DNA of 64,000 nucleotides. Origin: Nonlabens ulvanivorans. GTDB lineage: Bacteria > Bacteroidota > Bacteroidia > Flavobacteriales > Flavobacteriaceae. Positions 37,769 through 49,320 of the stretch are shown piece after piece. Every line of letters begins with the position of its first letter. The first letter of the stretch is position 1. The notes beneath the pieces are model-generated. The model saw only the letters and a program-made list of their open reading frames with translations. It did not search any database and was not told the DNA's origin. The stretch lies in contig NZ_BBMK01000002.1 of assembly GCF_000755285.1 (NCBI RefSeq), positions 372,001 through 436,000 of the forward strand, read 5' to 3'. The translations under genes were made by a program, and so were the position numbers.

Positions 37769-38344
37769 TTAATCATTCATTTTATTTAATAAATACCACT
37801 GTATACCAATTAATGATATAGAATTATTAAAAGCACCTTCATTAAGGAGCTTTTTAAGTTCTCCTTTTTTGATTTTTATTAGCTCAATATCTTCTTTCTC
37901 TGTTATAGCACCGCCACCTTTTAGGGTTTTGTCTGTATAACTGACCTCAGTATAATACAAATGAATTTGCTCAGAACAACCACCGGGCGACGGAAAGTAG
38001 GTCGTGATTAATTCAAGTTCATTTGTTTCATAACCTATTTCCTCTTCAATTTCTCGTTGCGCACAATCGATTGGGTTTTCACCTTTTTCTATAGATCCTG
38101 CAACGAGTTCTAGCATCCATGGACAATCACGTCTTGCGCTAGGATATCTGAATTGTCTGGTAAACAAAAAGGTATCAGTATCTTTTTCATAAATTAATAC
38201 AGCAATACTATCGCCACGTTCTAGACAAAGGCGTGTTGCTTCTATAGTACCACTATCATTGAGTTTATCGTGAGTGACCTTAGCCTCTATGACTTTGAAG
38301 AAGCCGTTGTAGACTGTTTTTTCGTTATTAATTATGTATTTCAT
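37769..38344 (-). CDS. Nudix hydrolase, NudK/ADP-sugar pyrophosphatase type
   Basis: 191 aa. A complete Nudix box GX5EX7REUXEEXGU is visible: GSIEKGENPIDCAQREIEEE followed by IGY. N-terminal segment TVYNGFFKVIEAKVTHDKLN and the upstream Arg-rich RQFRYPSARRDCPW resemble GDP-mannose/ADP-ribose pyrophosphatases. Cytosolic, divalent metal dependent; precise nucleotide sugar substrate not determined. Confidence 0.9.
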   Translation of the reverse strand: MKYIINNEKTVYNGFFKVIEAKVTHDKLNDSGTIEATRLCLERGDSIAVLIYEKDTDTFLFTRQFRYPSARRDCPWMLELVAGSIEKGENPIDCAQREIEEEIGYETNELELITTYFPSPGGCSEQIHLYYTEVSYTDKTLKGGGAITEKEDIELIKIKKGELKKLLNEGAFNNSISLIGIQWYLLNKMND

Positions 38345-38355
38345 GAAAAGATATT

Positions 38356-38383
38356 AAAAAGCCAGTCACAAAGGACTGGCTTT
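38356..38383 (-). terminator. Hairpin between the amidohydrolase and Nudix genes
   Basis: Perfect 10-bp stem AAAGCCAGTC / GACTGGCTTT with a 6-base loop; it lies upstream of the Nudix start region and after no convergent gene, so it probably ends a leader or stray transcript. Short flanking A/T tracts. Confidence 0.55.
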
Positions 38384-38401
38384 AAGAATTATAATTCTAA
38401 T

Positions 38402-39687
38402 CTATTGCTTATTATACTTCTCCATATAGCGATCGTTCAAATCCTTCTGTCTGGTATTTAAAGAGATATCACGTCCATCTATAAAAGCACGAGTCAATTG
38501 ATTACCTCTCATATCTAGGGCATCGCCTTTTGAGATAAAAAGGGTAGCACTTTTACCTTGTTCTAGCGATCCATAATCTTTATCGATTCCTAAAACAGTC
38601 GCTGCATTTAAGGTTACTAATTGTAACGCTTTTTCGGGATCCATACCAAAACCTACTATAGTTCCTGCATAAAAAGGAAAGTTACGTGCTTGGTGACGTT
38701 CCATATCTCCTGAGTTCTCAAGAGCAACCATAACACCGGCATCACTTAATAACTTTGGGAACTTATAAGGCATGTCATAGTCAGCATCATCTCGTGCTGG
38801 TAAATCGTGTACACGACCTGCAAGAACAGGAATGTTCATCGCTACCAGTTCTTTAGTCACATTTTCAGCACCTTGAGCACCTACAAGAACTACCTTTTTT
38901 AAATCTTGATCTTTTATAAAACCTAGTACATCGCGTATAGCTTTTTCTCCATTTACATGAATATAAGCCGTTGCCTTTCCCGCAAGCACTGGTTTTAAAG
39001 AAGCATACTTTAAATCTTTTTTTCCAGTTCCTGTGTAAGCTCTAGCCGCATTTAAGAATTGAGTTAACTCGTCTAATTGCTCATCATAGTTCTTACTTGG
39101 AATAGTAGGTCCAGGCTCATACCAGCTGCCTGATCTACTAAAAGTTCTAGGCCAGTTGATGTGTACACCATCATCTACTCGCACAGCAGCGTCTTCCCAG
39201 TTCCATGCATCCATTTGCATCACACTACTCTGACCAGAAATACGACCACCACGTGGTACTACTTGAGCAATAAGAACACCATTAGTCTCATGGTTTCTAC
39301 CACACGACTCTCGGCATTATAAGCTATCAAACTGCGTATATGTGGATTAAAAGTTCCTATTTCTCTATCATCGTCACTTGCTTTTACAGCATCTATCTCT
39401 ACTAGACCTAGCGTTGTATTACAAGCGATAATCCCAGGATAGACATGTAATCCACTAGCATTTATAACTTCACCTTTAGGTTGCATTTTTACAGTTGTAG
39501 CGTCAGCGACTGTGGTAATTTTACCGTTTTCTATAACGATGACACTATTTTCTATAAGCTCTCCATTACCTATGTGTGCCGTAGCGTTCATAATAGTATA
39601 TGACTTATTTGTGGCAGGTGCTGGAGTTTGTTGTGCTGCTGCGGTAAATCCTACTACAGCGCATAATATATATATGATTCTTTTCAT
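38402..39687 (-). CDS. Secreted amidohydrolase family protein B (frameshift)
   Basis: About 428 aa. Signal peptide MKRIIYILCAVVGFTAAAQ; the start at 39687 is used because an upstream in-frame ATG lies in the preceding gene. N-terminal imidazolonepropionase-like barrel edge (IVIENGKITTVADATTVKMQ and LHVYPGIIACNTTLG), then the C-terminal composite domain with EQGKSATLFISKGDALDMRG. The frame breaks at 39286-39287, where one A restores ETMRTNGVLIAQVVPRGGRI. Two bases after amidohydrolase A, so one operon. The HxH of the first metal site is replaced by IIACNT, so this member may lack classical metal catalysis. Confidence 0.8.
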
Positions 39688-39689
39688 GA

Positions 39690-42643
39690 TTACCATTCTA
39701 GCGTGTTACACTCATAAAGAGTTTTAGTAGATTGTTTAGGCTCTTGTGTTTTAAGTCCTTTATTCTTTGCAGAGATCATTTCATTGATGAGCTGCTGGCG
39801 TTCTTCTTTTATGCTTTCGCGAAAGCGTAAATCACGTTCCTTATCAAAAAATACAATCCCATCAATCATAGTAATCTCTGCAGTAGCGGTTACTGATAAC
39901 GGATTATCTGACCAAAGAACTAGATCTGCATCTTTTCCTGTTTTAATACTTCCTGTACGATCATCGATATGTAAAAGTTTTGCAGGGTTTAAGGTTACAA
40001 ATTTCCAAGCATCTTCTTCACTTACGTTCCCATACTTTACTGTTTTTGCAGCTTCTTGATTTAAACGTCTAGACATTTCAGCATCATCAGAGTTGATTGC
40101 TGTAACGACACCTTGAGAATGCATGATGGCTGCGTTATAAGGTATAGCGTCATTTACTTCATATTTATAAGCCCACCAATCAGAGAATGTAGATCCACCT
40201 ACACCATGTTCTTTCATCTTATCGGCCATTTTATAACCTTCTAGAATATGCGTAAAGGTGTTGATACGGAAACCGTGTTTCTCAGCAACTTTCATTAACA
40301 TATTGATCTCGGTCTGCACATAAGAGTGACAAGACACAAAACGCTCACTTTCTAGAATTTCTAGAATAACTTCCATTTCTTCATCATAGCGGAAGTTCTT
40401 TTTTCCTTTTGAATCAGCATATTCTCGTGCACGAGTAAGTAGTCTTCAAATACTTGTTCTACACCCATACGAGTCTGCGGAAAACGCACACCATTCTGGT
40501 AACGAGATTGTTTAACGTTTTCACCTAATGCAAATTTGATAAACTTAGGACTGTCTGAATAAATCATTTCTTCTGGAGAATAGCCCCCCCATTTCAATTT
40601 GATAATAGCACTACGTCCACCTATCGGGTTTGCAGATCCGTGTAATAGTTGTGATGTCGTAACACCACCAGCAAGGTCTCTGTAAATATTTACATCCTCA
40701 TGATCTACTACGTCTTCGATAGTAACCTCGGCAGTAGAGTTATGTCCGGCTTCATTAACACCACTATCAATAGCAATGTGACTGTGTTCATCTATGATAC
40801 CGCTGGTTAGGTGCTTACCTGTTGCGTCTATAACACGAGCGTTACCAGCACTAAGGTTTTTACCTATCTTAGATATTTTACCATTTTTAACCAGTACATC
40901 TGTGTTTTCTAAAATTCCATCTTTCTCATTAGTCCACACGGTTGCGTTGCGATATAGAATGGTTTCTTCTTGGGGGGGTTTTGTAGCGCTTCCATAGCTT
41001 ACATTGGGAAAGGTGAGTGGACCTAAAGTTTTAGTCTCTTTTTTCTCTTCGTCCTTTTCTTTTTCATCCTTTTCTTTCTCAACATCTTTAGTTGCGGTAA
41101 AAGAAATTTCATTACCATTTGATAGGTATGCAGTACCTGTCAAACGATCTTCTTTAGATACTTTACTAATCATTCTAGTAAAGGTCTTATCATTTGCATC
41201 TTTTTGAGAAGCCGTAATAGTAATCCAGTTACCATCATAAGCGATTTTTCCACCTAATTTAGTACTGTCTATTTTGATACTAACTTTTTTAGCATCTCCA
41301 GAGATATCCATTTTATAAGTATCTCCTGCGATAAGAGCCGTGTAAGATCCGTCGATATCCTTAAGGTGACGATCTTTAATGACATGCTTAGAGCCTTGAA
41401 CCCAATTTTCAAATATCTTGCTGTCTTTTTCAAATAAAGGCCCTGAAGTCATAATAAAGTTAGCGACTTTACCTTTTTCAAGAGTTCCCACCATATCGCT
41501 TACGCCCAAAATCTGTGCAGGTTTTGTCGTTAATGCTGCAAGAGCTTGGTCTGCAGTAAGTCCATATTCCATTGCCATCTTTAATTTCTCCATCAATTTA
41601 TCTGGTGATTTTAATCCTTGACTTGTGATGGCATAATTAATTCCAGCTTTAGAAAGTAAAAATGGATTTGCTGGTGCTTGTTTCCATTCACGCATATCTG
41701 CTAAATTCACATACCATTCTTGATATGGATTAGTCACATCATATGCATCTGGAAAGTTGATAGGTAAAATTAATGACGCATTGGTTGCTTTAATATCTTC
41801 AATCATTTCATAAGCATCTTCACCACCTACAATCACAAATTGTTTACCGACACGATCACCCATTTTATCTACTCTCAATACATTCTTCTTGTCACCAGCT
41901 TCAATAAATTGAACTAAGTTTTTATTAGCGACTAAAGCTTCAAGGGATAGATCGCGTGTAGCACTATTGCCTTTTGAATACCAGTCTGCATCAAAATGAG
42001 TCTGACGCAATAGTGCCAATGTACCCATTAATGAAGTAGGATAAGATTGTCTAGTTTGAACACTACGTTTTAATGAGAAAAAGCTTCCACTTTCTTCTTT
42101 AAGAATTCTCATTCCATCATCACCGTTGTTGTTAAGAGCTACCAGCATACCAGTTCCGCGAGCAATACCGTCATTCATATGTGTCTGAACCGCACCATAA
42201 CCTGCATCGATCATTTTCTTAGCTTCTTTCTCGTCATATTTATAGAAGTCTAGTGCATCCTGCTCTGCACGGATGTGGTCATTCCAGTAGTAACCTTGAC
42301 GACTCTCATCATATTGCTGACCGCTACCTGAGGCGCGTTTTGCTTTTTCCATTCCAAAATCTGCATAAGGCTCGATAAAAGATGGGTAAATGTAACTTCC
42401 ATTTGCATCTTGAATAACTGCTCCGGCAGGAATGGTAATACCGCTACCGATATTAGAGATTTTACCATCCTTAAGGATGATAGTTCCATTATTAATAACG
42501 GTACCTGGTTGTGTCACTATAGTTGCATTTGTAATCGCAACTACCACCTCACCACGTGCAGAAATATCGTCATTATTAGGGAAGTATTCCTGTGCACTGG
42601 CCATACCATATACAAGGAATAAGAGTAGTAGAACTCGTTTCAT
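39690..42643 (-). CDS. Secreted two-unit amidohydrolase family protein A (frameshift)
   Basis: About 984 aa, signal peptide MKRVLLLLFLVYGMASAQ. Two amidohydrolase-like units: the first opens NATIVTQPGTVINNGTIILK and ends EKGKVANFIMTSGP, without a metal HxH. The second opens NATVWTNEKDGILENTDVLV, has the metal motif GIIDEHSHIA, and ends IKTGKDADLVLWSDNPLSV. The frame breaks at 40435-40436; one base restores TRAREYADSKGKKNFRYDEE. Seven-base runs at 40584-40590 and 40972-40978 add probable extra Gly and Pro. Palindrome P10 encodes DLRFRESIKEE near the C-terminus. Likely acts on dipeptides or cyclic amides outside the cytoplasm. Confidence 0.83.
39812..39827. repeat. Iterated palindrome copy P10, inside amidohydrolase A
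   Basis: TGCTTTCGCGAAAGCG, perfect 14-bp core, in frame (RFRES on the minus-strand gene). Confidence 0.9.
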
Positions 42644-42835
42644 TAATAAAGTTTTTGAAATTAGCTTTTAAAGATAGGTATTCCATTAATCTACAATTCT
42701 TAAAAAGTGTTAAGAACTACAGAAAATTCACATCCACTTTTGGTAAATACGAGGATAAAAAATACCTGTATGGGGGGGTATTACCTGCATAATCAATTCC
42801 ATGTAGTTTTGAAAAACACTTTAAATCAGTTTATT

Positions 42836-44014
42836 ATGAAAAACTTTACTTTAATTATTATGTTTTTGTTCAGCACTTTACTTGTTGCTCAAAACCAATT
42901 ACTTTCATCTATAGATGAGTATTATGACACAGCGTCCAGCCAGTGGATAAATAGTTCAGGAAATAATTATGCCTACGACAGCAATGGTAATTTAACCTCT
43001 GAAGAATATTTCTTTTGGGACACATCTACATCTTTATGGCAACAAAGCTACCAGACTATTTATTCTTATAATGCTAACAGTCTCGCCACGATGGTTCTAG
43101 AGCAGAATTACAATAGTACAACCAGTCAGTATGAAGATAGCTATAGGATTACGTATTCTTATAACTCATCAAATCAATTGATTAGTCAGGTGTTTGAAGA
43201 ATATGTAGGATCTGCTTGGGTACCTAGTGATCGATTTACTGTAACTTATACTAATGGTGTTTTAACTACTGCTATAATAGAGATTTGGAACGGTTCACAG
43301 TACGATCTTGAAGAGCGATTTACTTTATCTTATAATGGTTCTAATATCACACAATTTCTAATAGAATACTGGGTAGGTTCTCAATGGGTATTAGGTGAAC
43401 GCGATTTAATAAATTATAACGGAAGTAATCAACGCACTAATAGAATTTATGAGGAATGGGATGGTACTACTTGGAATGAAACAGATAGAGAAACCTATAC
43501 CTCAGACACCTTTGGAAATAGAATCTCTACACTTTCATCTTTTATAGGTAACCCATCTCAAGATTATAAGATCGATTTGAACTTTGATACTAGTATACAG
43601 CTTAGCACATTAGACCATCCTTTTAAAGATAAAACGGGTATCGATTTTATATATGATGAAAGTCCTTATGTCAGTAAAGTAATAACTTCAACAGAGTCTC
43701 TATATGACTCTGCAGCTATGATGTTTTCACCTAATTATCGTACTACCTTTAATTATAATAGCACTTTATCAAACAGTGATATAGCAATAGAAAATCTACC
43801 ATTTAAAGTTTACCCAAATCCAACTAGTGAATTCGTGTTTATTGAAGGACCAGAGTTAATACATACGGTTGAATTATATGACATGATGGGAAGAAAAGTT
43901 ATGGAATCTACAAATGAAAGAATATCGATTCATCATTTACCAACCGGGTTATATAATTTAATGATCGAAGATATTAATGGGTTAAAAAGTGATTTTAAAA
44001 TTATAAAGAACTAG
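42836..44014 (+). CDS. T9SS-sorted repeat protein (YD/RHS-like repeats)
   Basis: 392 aa from ATG at 42836, where a signal peptide begins (MKNFTLIIMFLFSTLLVAQ); the longer upstream frame is rejected. Residues about 40-260 hold about six repeats of 35-40 residues with Tyr, Trp and Asn pattern (YAYDSNGNLTSEEYFFWD; YSYNSSNQLISQVFEEYVG; LSYNGSNITQFLIEYWVGS). The C-terminus is a T9SS type A domain (FKVYPNPTSEFVFIEGPE to GLYNLMIEDINGLKSDFKII). Exported to the surface; binding partner unknown. Confidence 0.82.
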   Translation: MKNFTLIIMFLFSTLLVAQNQLLSSIDEYYDTASSQWINSSGNNYAYDSNGNLTSEEYFFWDTSTSLWQQSYQTIYSYNANSLATMVLEQNYNSTTSQYEDSYRITYSYNSSNQLISQVFEEYVGSAWVPSDRFTVTYTNGVLTTAIIEIWNGSQYDLEERFTLSYNGSNITQFLIEYWVGSQWVLGERDLINYNGSNQRTNRIYEEWDGTTWNETDRETYTSDTFGNRISTLSSFIGNPSQDYKIDLNFDTSIQLSTLDHPFKDKTGIDFIYDESPYVSKVITSTESLYDSAAMMFSPNYRTTFNYNSTLSNSDIAIENLPFKVYPNPTSEFVFIEGPELIHTVELYDMMGRKVMESTNERISIHHLPTGLYNLMIEDINGLKSDFKIIKN

Positions 44015-44030
44015 CCATCTTTAAATTCTT

Positions 44031-44072
44031 AGTATACTGCTTGAATTTTACTATCTATTTGAGCAGTATACT
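44031..44072. terminator. Long-loop inverted repeat between two convergent genes
   Basis: Arms AGTATACTGCT (44031-44041) and AGCAGTATACT (44062-44072) with a 20-base AT-rich loop. Ends next to the DUF3810 stop. Possibly a bidirectional terminator. Confidence 0.55.
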
Positions 44073-45135
44073 TTATCCATTCACGAGCAACGATACGACA
44101 TAGCTATAGGTTTTCATTCCATCTGGTTGATTATTTGCTTTTAAATACTGATTATAAGTGGCTTGTGACACTTGCTCAATAACATTGTCATCATATGGCG
44201 CCCAGAAGTCTCTCAGTTCTTGATAGTTTTTTAAAATACCTGGCCTTAGATAAGCTTTTATTTCTTCAAAAGCTTCAGGATCTTTAGTGTATAAATCGTT
44301 CAATAAATACTTCAACCCAAAAATGCTTGCACTATACTGGAAATGTAAATCTTCGTGATTCAGACCAGCTTGAATGGCAACATAGTTAGCCTCATTTTCT
44401 TTTGCAAATCCCAATTGATGAGACATCTCGTGCAGAATTAACACAGGTGTTTTATAGCAATTGATCCATGCATTAGTTTGAGCTTCTCCGGTTATAGGAT
44501 TTAAATAACCGCTATATCCCATATGGGTTAACGGCATGGTGAGCAAGGATTTTTTAATGCTATTTGGCCTTAATTTTTGTTTCAATTGCGGTTGTGGTAA
44601 CTTTTCAAATCCGCTGGGTGCGATTTTGAATAGTTCTTTTTGTGATCGATTGAAAGCTACCGGTAAACTATCGACAGGTTGTAAGGATTCATGTAACTCG
44701 TTAGAAAAGTCAGCATATATGGCAACTGTTTTCTTAAGTTGATCAACGGTATATTCTCGTTCAATGTTTAGCGTCACATTCAGCGGTTGTCGATAATAAT
44801 TAAATCCCCCATAAAACTTGAAAAGTGAATAAGATGATGTTTAATGAAAATAGGAGTTGCGTATAACGCTTCCGCGAAAGCGTAATTAAATCCTTCTTTG
44901 ATATCCATAACCATCTTAATATCATTACAACTCCTGCGATGTATATCAAGTCACCAAAGGATATTGGAATCCAACCTAATCCGATGCGCATGGCTTTAGA
45001 AATGTATGGATATATCCCATTACTGTAATACTTTTCAATAAATGACGGGAAGTTTCTAAGATTATAATAGGTCAGTATTTGTAGAGCCAGAAGGCCTATC
45101 GCTATTACTACATGACGTTTTCTAGTTCCGAGCAT
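44073..45135 (-). CDS. DUF3810 domain-containing membrane zinc-peptidase-like protein (frameshift)
   Basis: About 354 aa. Three N-terminal membrane helices (VVIAIGLLALQILTYYNL; FGDLIYIAGVVMILRWLWI; TQLLFSLNIILFTFQVLWG) precede a soluble domain with HExxH in ILILHEMSHQLGFAKENEAN, typical of DUF3810. The run of five C at 44806-44810 should be four; removing one joins FQVLWG to FNYYRQPLNVTLNIEREY. The second half alone shows a false start at MTLNIE. Palindrome P11 codes ITLSRKRYTQLL. Function not established; zinc peptidase fold suspected. Confidence 0.82.
44867..44882. repeat. Iterated palindrome copy P11 (one mismatch), inside the DUF3810 gene
   Basis: CGCTTCCGCGAAAGCG, in frame as LSRKR. Confidence 0.8.
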
Positions 45136-45240
45136 GGTGCTAAGATACTTTTAAAACTGAAATCTAGATTTTAATCAAAACTTAAAATACCTAGTAACCC
45201 AACAATCTAAAAACCCAATACCTAAACAAACCAAAATCTC

Positions 45241-45248
45241 TACCTTTG
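45241..45248 (+). promoter_or_regulatory. TAnnTTTG promoter box of the GlmU-like gene
   Basis: TACCTTTG, 22 bp upstream of the ATG at 45271. Confidence 0.55.
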
Positions 45249-45270
45249 CACTCGCAAAACTTTTCGTCCC

Positions 45271-46440
45271 ATGAACTACATTCTAGCCGACTTTAATAAA
45301 CATAAAGCTCTTTTACCTTTTACGTATACAAGACCGACCAGCGCCATACGTTGCGGAATTTTAACCTTAAAAGAGAAATGGGAGCAAAGGCTAAATGCTA
45401 CTGTTAGTCATCTGACAGAAGATTACCTACAGACTAAATATCCACTGACTGAAACTAATGATAACATCGTTATTGCCGGAAATATCTTTGCGACAGATGA
45501 ATTATGTAAAGCAATAAACACACTAGCTTTAGGGCAAAAACTAATGTATAACGATACCATTGTAGCTTATCGTGCTGCAGCAGTTCATACACCAACCATT
45601 GAATTAACACAAGTCCTTTTTGAAGGTGATTGTGATGGGATTAATCATACCTGGGATATTTTCTCAAAAAATGGAAAAGCACTAGAAGCAGATTTTGAGC
45701 TGATTACAAAAGGAAGAACAAGCCAGCCTATACCAGATAACGTCCAAGTCATTCATCCAGAGCGTGTTTTTATCGAAGAAGGCGCCGTATTAAATTTTGC
45801 AATTCTTAATGCAAGTAGCGGTTCTATCTATATAGGTAAAAATGCTGAGGTGATGGAAGGTAGTATTATACGTGGTGGATTTGCATTATTAGAGCACAGT
45901 GCAACTAAACTGGGAACAAAGATATATGGACCTACAACCGTTGGACCTCATTCTAAAGTTGGCGGCGAGTTAAATAACTCAGTCATCTTTGGGTATAGTA
46001 ATAAAGGTCACGAAGGATTCTTAGGAAACAGTGTATTAGGCGAGTGGTGCAATATCGGTGCAGACTCTAACACGAGTAATCTTAAAAACAACTATGCTGA
46101 GGTGAAACTATGGGACTATGAATCTGGTCGTTTTGCAAAAACTGGTCTTCAATTCTGTGGTCTTATGTTAGGCGATCATTCAAAATGTGGAATCAATACC
46201 ATGTTCAATACAGGAACTGTAGTAGGCGTGAGCGCTAACATTTATGGTGCAGGATATCCTCGCAATTTTATCCCATCTTTCAATTGGGGTGGACCTCAAG
46301 GTAATATGACTTACAAGACTAATAAGGCTTATGAAGTCGCAGACGTGGTGATGAAAAGGCGCGGTCTTTCATTACAACAAATAGATATTGACATATTAGA
46401 TGCCGTATTTGAGAAAACTGCCGCTTATAGAAAAGACTAG
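45271..46440 (+). CDS. Nucleotidyltransferase/left-handed beta-helix protein (GlmU-like)
   Basis: 389 aa. Opening MNYILADFNKHKALLPFTYT with RPTSAIRCGILTLKEKWE resembles sugar-nucleotidyltransferase N-termini in Bacteroidetes, but the strict GxGTRM P-loop is not present. The C-terminal half is a hexapeptide left-handed beta-helix (HPERVFIEEGAVLNFAILNA; HSKVGGELNNSVIFGYSNKG). Likely a sugar-1-phosphate nucleotidyltransferase/acyltransferase-like enzyme of unknown substrate. Confidence 0.75.
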   Translation: MNYILADFNKHKALLPFTYTRPTSAIRCGILTLKEKWEQRLNATVSHLTEDYLQTKYPLTETNDNIVIAGNIFATDELCKAINTLALGQKLMYNDTIVAYRAAAVHTPTIELTQVLFEGDCDGINHTWDIFSKNGKALEADFELITKGRTSQPIPDNVQVIHPERVFIEEGAVLNFAILNASSGSIYIGKNAEVMEGSIIRGGFALLEHSATKLGTKIYGPTTVGPHSKVGGELNNSVIFGYSNKGHEGFLGNSVLGEWCNIGADSNTSNLKNNYAEVKLWDYESGRFAKTGLQFCGLMLGDHSKCGINTMFNTGTVVGVSANIYGAGYPRNFIPSFNWGGPQGNMTYKTNKAYEVADVVMKRRGLSLQQIDIDILDAVFEKTAAYRKD

Positions 46441-46839
46441 TTAATCTTTCTATATCTAGACTGGCAAGCCTCTATGCAAAAATAGCTGATGTCCATGGTA
46501 AGATTATCGATAGTGTAGGAGATAGGTAAGTTAGTAGTGCCGCAATTTGCGTTAATCGTTTTGTCAGTAGTGTTATAAGTACCGTTATTATTTGTACTGG
46601 TCGTTATGGACATATCGCAAACGTCTCCATTTGATGTAAATGTACCATCTGCATTAAAGGTTATAGTTTTGTTACTACTAACCGATTGAAAACTACCACT
46701 TCCATCGCCAGGATCAGACAGATTTGCCGTCAATTGCCAGGTTCCTACAATGTCGCTTGTCAAAACATTTCCTGCATCATCGCTAGAATCGCAACTGATC
46801 AAGAGAATTATCTATTAGGGTGAAAAACATTTGTTTCAT
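46437..46839 (-). CDS. Lipocalin-like lipoprotein (frameshift in the signal)
   Basis: About 133 aa. The frame ending at 46437 reads ISCDSSDDAGNVLTSDIVGT with a lipocalin-like pattern (WQLTANLSDPGDGSGSFQSV; TFNADGTFTSNGDVCD; YTIDNLTMDISYFCIEAC). Upstream the frame is closed, but an ATG at 46839 reads MKQMFFTLI in another frame. An indel around 46806-46814 would give a lipobox just before Cys. Convergent with the GlmU-like gene, with the two stop ends overlapping by four bases. Confidence 0.62.
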
Positions 46840-46937
46840 GGTCTTTTATATTAAGATGCTATTATTCAAAAATAGTTGCTTTTAACAAGCAAATTACTCA
46901 AATCTCTTTTCTTAACTTACGGCTTTAATTCAATAAC

Positions 46938-49318
46938 ATGAAAAGAATTCTATTTATAAGTACTTTAGTTTTGTTTTATTCCGCTTTCGCGAAAGCGCAA
47001 TCACAATCATCCAAACAAGAATTTAAAGGCTACTATAACTTTACTTACTCAGAAGATAAAGGTAACATCCTTCTAGAAGTCAAAGATTTAGATAAGGAAT
47101 TTCTATATGTTTATTCATTAAGTACTGGTCTAGGATCTAATGATATAGGTCTCGATAGAGGTAAGTTGGGTGATGGAGTTGTCGTGAAATGGGTAAAAAG
47201 TGGTCATAAATTACTACTCATGCAGCCCAACCTTAAATACCGTGCGAGTAGTGATAATGAAAAGGAACGCGCTTCTATCAATCAAGCATTTGCACAGTCG
47301 GTTTTATACGGTTTTGAAATAAAATCACAGAAAGATGGTGTTTACACGATTGATATAACATCGTTTTTAATGCAGGATACTTTTGGTGTAGCGGCAACAC
47401 TCAAACGAAACAAAGAAGGTACTTATAAAGTAGATAAATCTCGTAGTGTCCTGTGGATGGAAAACACAAAATCCTTCCCTGAAAACAGTGAATTTGAAGC
47501 CATGCTCACTTTTACAGGAACACCGACTGGTCGCAATATAAGAAGCGTCGCACCAGATGCAAAGTCCATTACTGTTATACAACATCACAGTTTTGTAAAA
47601 TTACCAGATGCTGGGTATGAGCCTCGAGTTTTTCATCCACGTAGTGGTTCTTTTTTATGTGAGTTATATGGATTATAGTACACCAGTTTATGAACCTATT
47701 CAAAAACGTTTTATAACCAGACATCGATTAGAGAAAAAAAATCCTGACGCTGCTTTAAGTGAACCAGTAGAGCCTATTATTTATTATCTAGATCCTGGTA
47801 CACCAGAACCAGTGCGTAGTGCCTTGTTAGATGGAGCTGGCTGGTGGAATACCGCTTTTGAAAGTGCAGGATATAAAAATGCATTCCAAGTAAAAATGTT
47901 ACCCGATGGCGCAGATCCTATGGATTTGAGATATAATGTCATTCAATGGGTACACCGCAGCACACGTGCTGGAGTTATGGCGCGAGTATTACGGATCCAC
48001 GAACTGGCGAAATCATCAAAGGTCATGTAAGTCTAGGAAGTTTGCGAATAAGACAAGATTTTATGATCGCTCAAGGTTTACTTAAAGAACCTTTTAAAGA
48101 TAGCGATGAGAACCACAATGAGATGATGGAACTAGCACTAGCACGTATCAGGCAATTAGGAGCTCATGAGGTAGGACACACGCTAGGCTTTGCACATAAT
48201 TTTGCTGCCAGTACCAATGATAGAGCTAGTGTGATGGATTATCCACATCCTAGATTAGAATTAGTTGAAGGAGAAATACGTTTTGAAGATGCTTATGATG
48301 CAGGAATGGGCGCATGGATGATTTAACGGTTCAATATTCTTATGGAAACCCAGATAAGACTCAATCTGAAGAGCAATATTTAAAAGCTATTATTGATAAA
48401 GCTACTGCTCAAAATTTAAGATTTATATCAGACAGCGATTCTAGAGCTGCTGGTGGCGCACATGCTCAGGCACATTTATGGGATAATGGAAGTCAACCTG
48501 GAGCAGAACTAGAGCGTATGCTAGAAATACGTCAAGTAGCGATGAATCAATTTAGTATTGATAACATAAGAACTGATGAACCTTTAAGCGTTCTAGAAGA
48601 TGTTTTTGTACCTGTTTATTATGGCCATCGTTATCAGGTAGAAGCAACCGCAAAATGGATAGGCGGAATGGAATACAACTATGCTACAAAAGGTGATCCT
48701 GTAGAAATGAGATATCTTTCAAAACAAGAACAAATGAGTGCTTTAAAAGCTCTTTTAAAAACTCTTGAGGTAGAACAATTAATGATACCGACTGATTTAC
48801 TAGAGTTGTTCCCACCACGAGCTTATGGTTACTCTCGCGGCAGAGAAAGTTTTAAGAGTGAAGTAGGCGTGGCATTTGATCCATTGCATGCTGCTGCCAG
48901 TAGTGCAGACATGACATTGAGTTTCTTAATGCATCCACAGCGTGTGAATCGATTGGTTCAAATTAAAGCTATAGAGCAAGATAATCTAGGACTAAAAGAG
49001 TTATTAGAAAACATTACTGAAGTGGTTTTTGAAAATGAAACCAATTCTAACTATCAAAATGCCATTGAGCAACGAGTTCAAGAACGACTCGTCATGCAAT
49101 TGATAAATGCTCATGCTAACTCACGAACTAATCTAGCAGCTAAAGGTCTAATCAGAAATCAATTGTTAACCATCGACAAGAAACTTAAAAGACTTAAAAA
49201 TGCCACGGCTCTAGAATTACGTTCTCAAATCGAGCAATATTTTAAAGATCCAACTCAGTTTAAAGTAGTGAATTTACCTAGTTTGCCAGATGGAAGTCCT
49301 ATAGGTTGTGGTGAGTAG
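46938..49318 (+). CDS. Secreted zinc metalloprotease, DUF5117 type (three frameshifts)
   Basis: About 794 aa. Signal peptide ending YSAFAKAQ, whose last residues are encoded by palindrome P12. Active site in [19 protein letters not shown] (HExxHxxGxxH), followed by the Met-turn [12 protein letters not shown]. The DUF5117-like N-terminus contains [20 protein letters not shown]. Frame breaks: 47651-47656 (one T too many; [16 protein letters not shown]), 47968 (G missing; [18 protein letters not shown]-type reading) and 48316-48317 (G missing; [17 protein letters not shown]). The restored protein is continuous through [17 protein letters not shown]. Likely exported; substrate unknown. Confidence 0.85.
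46982..46997. repeat. Iterated palindrome copy P12, in the metalloprotease signal peptide
   Basis: Perfect CGCTTTCGCGAAAGCG, in frame as AFAKA. It supplies the end of the signal peptide. Confidence 0.92.
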
Positions 49319-49320
49319 GT

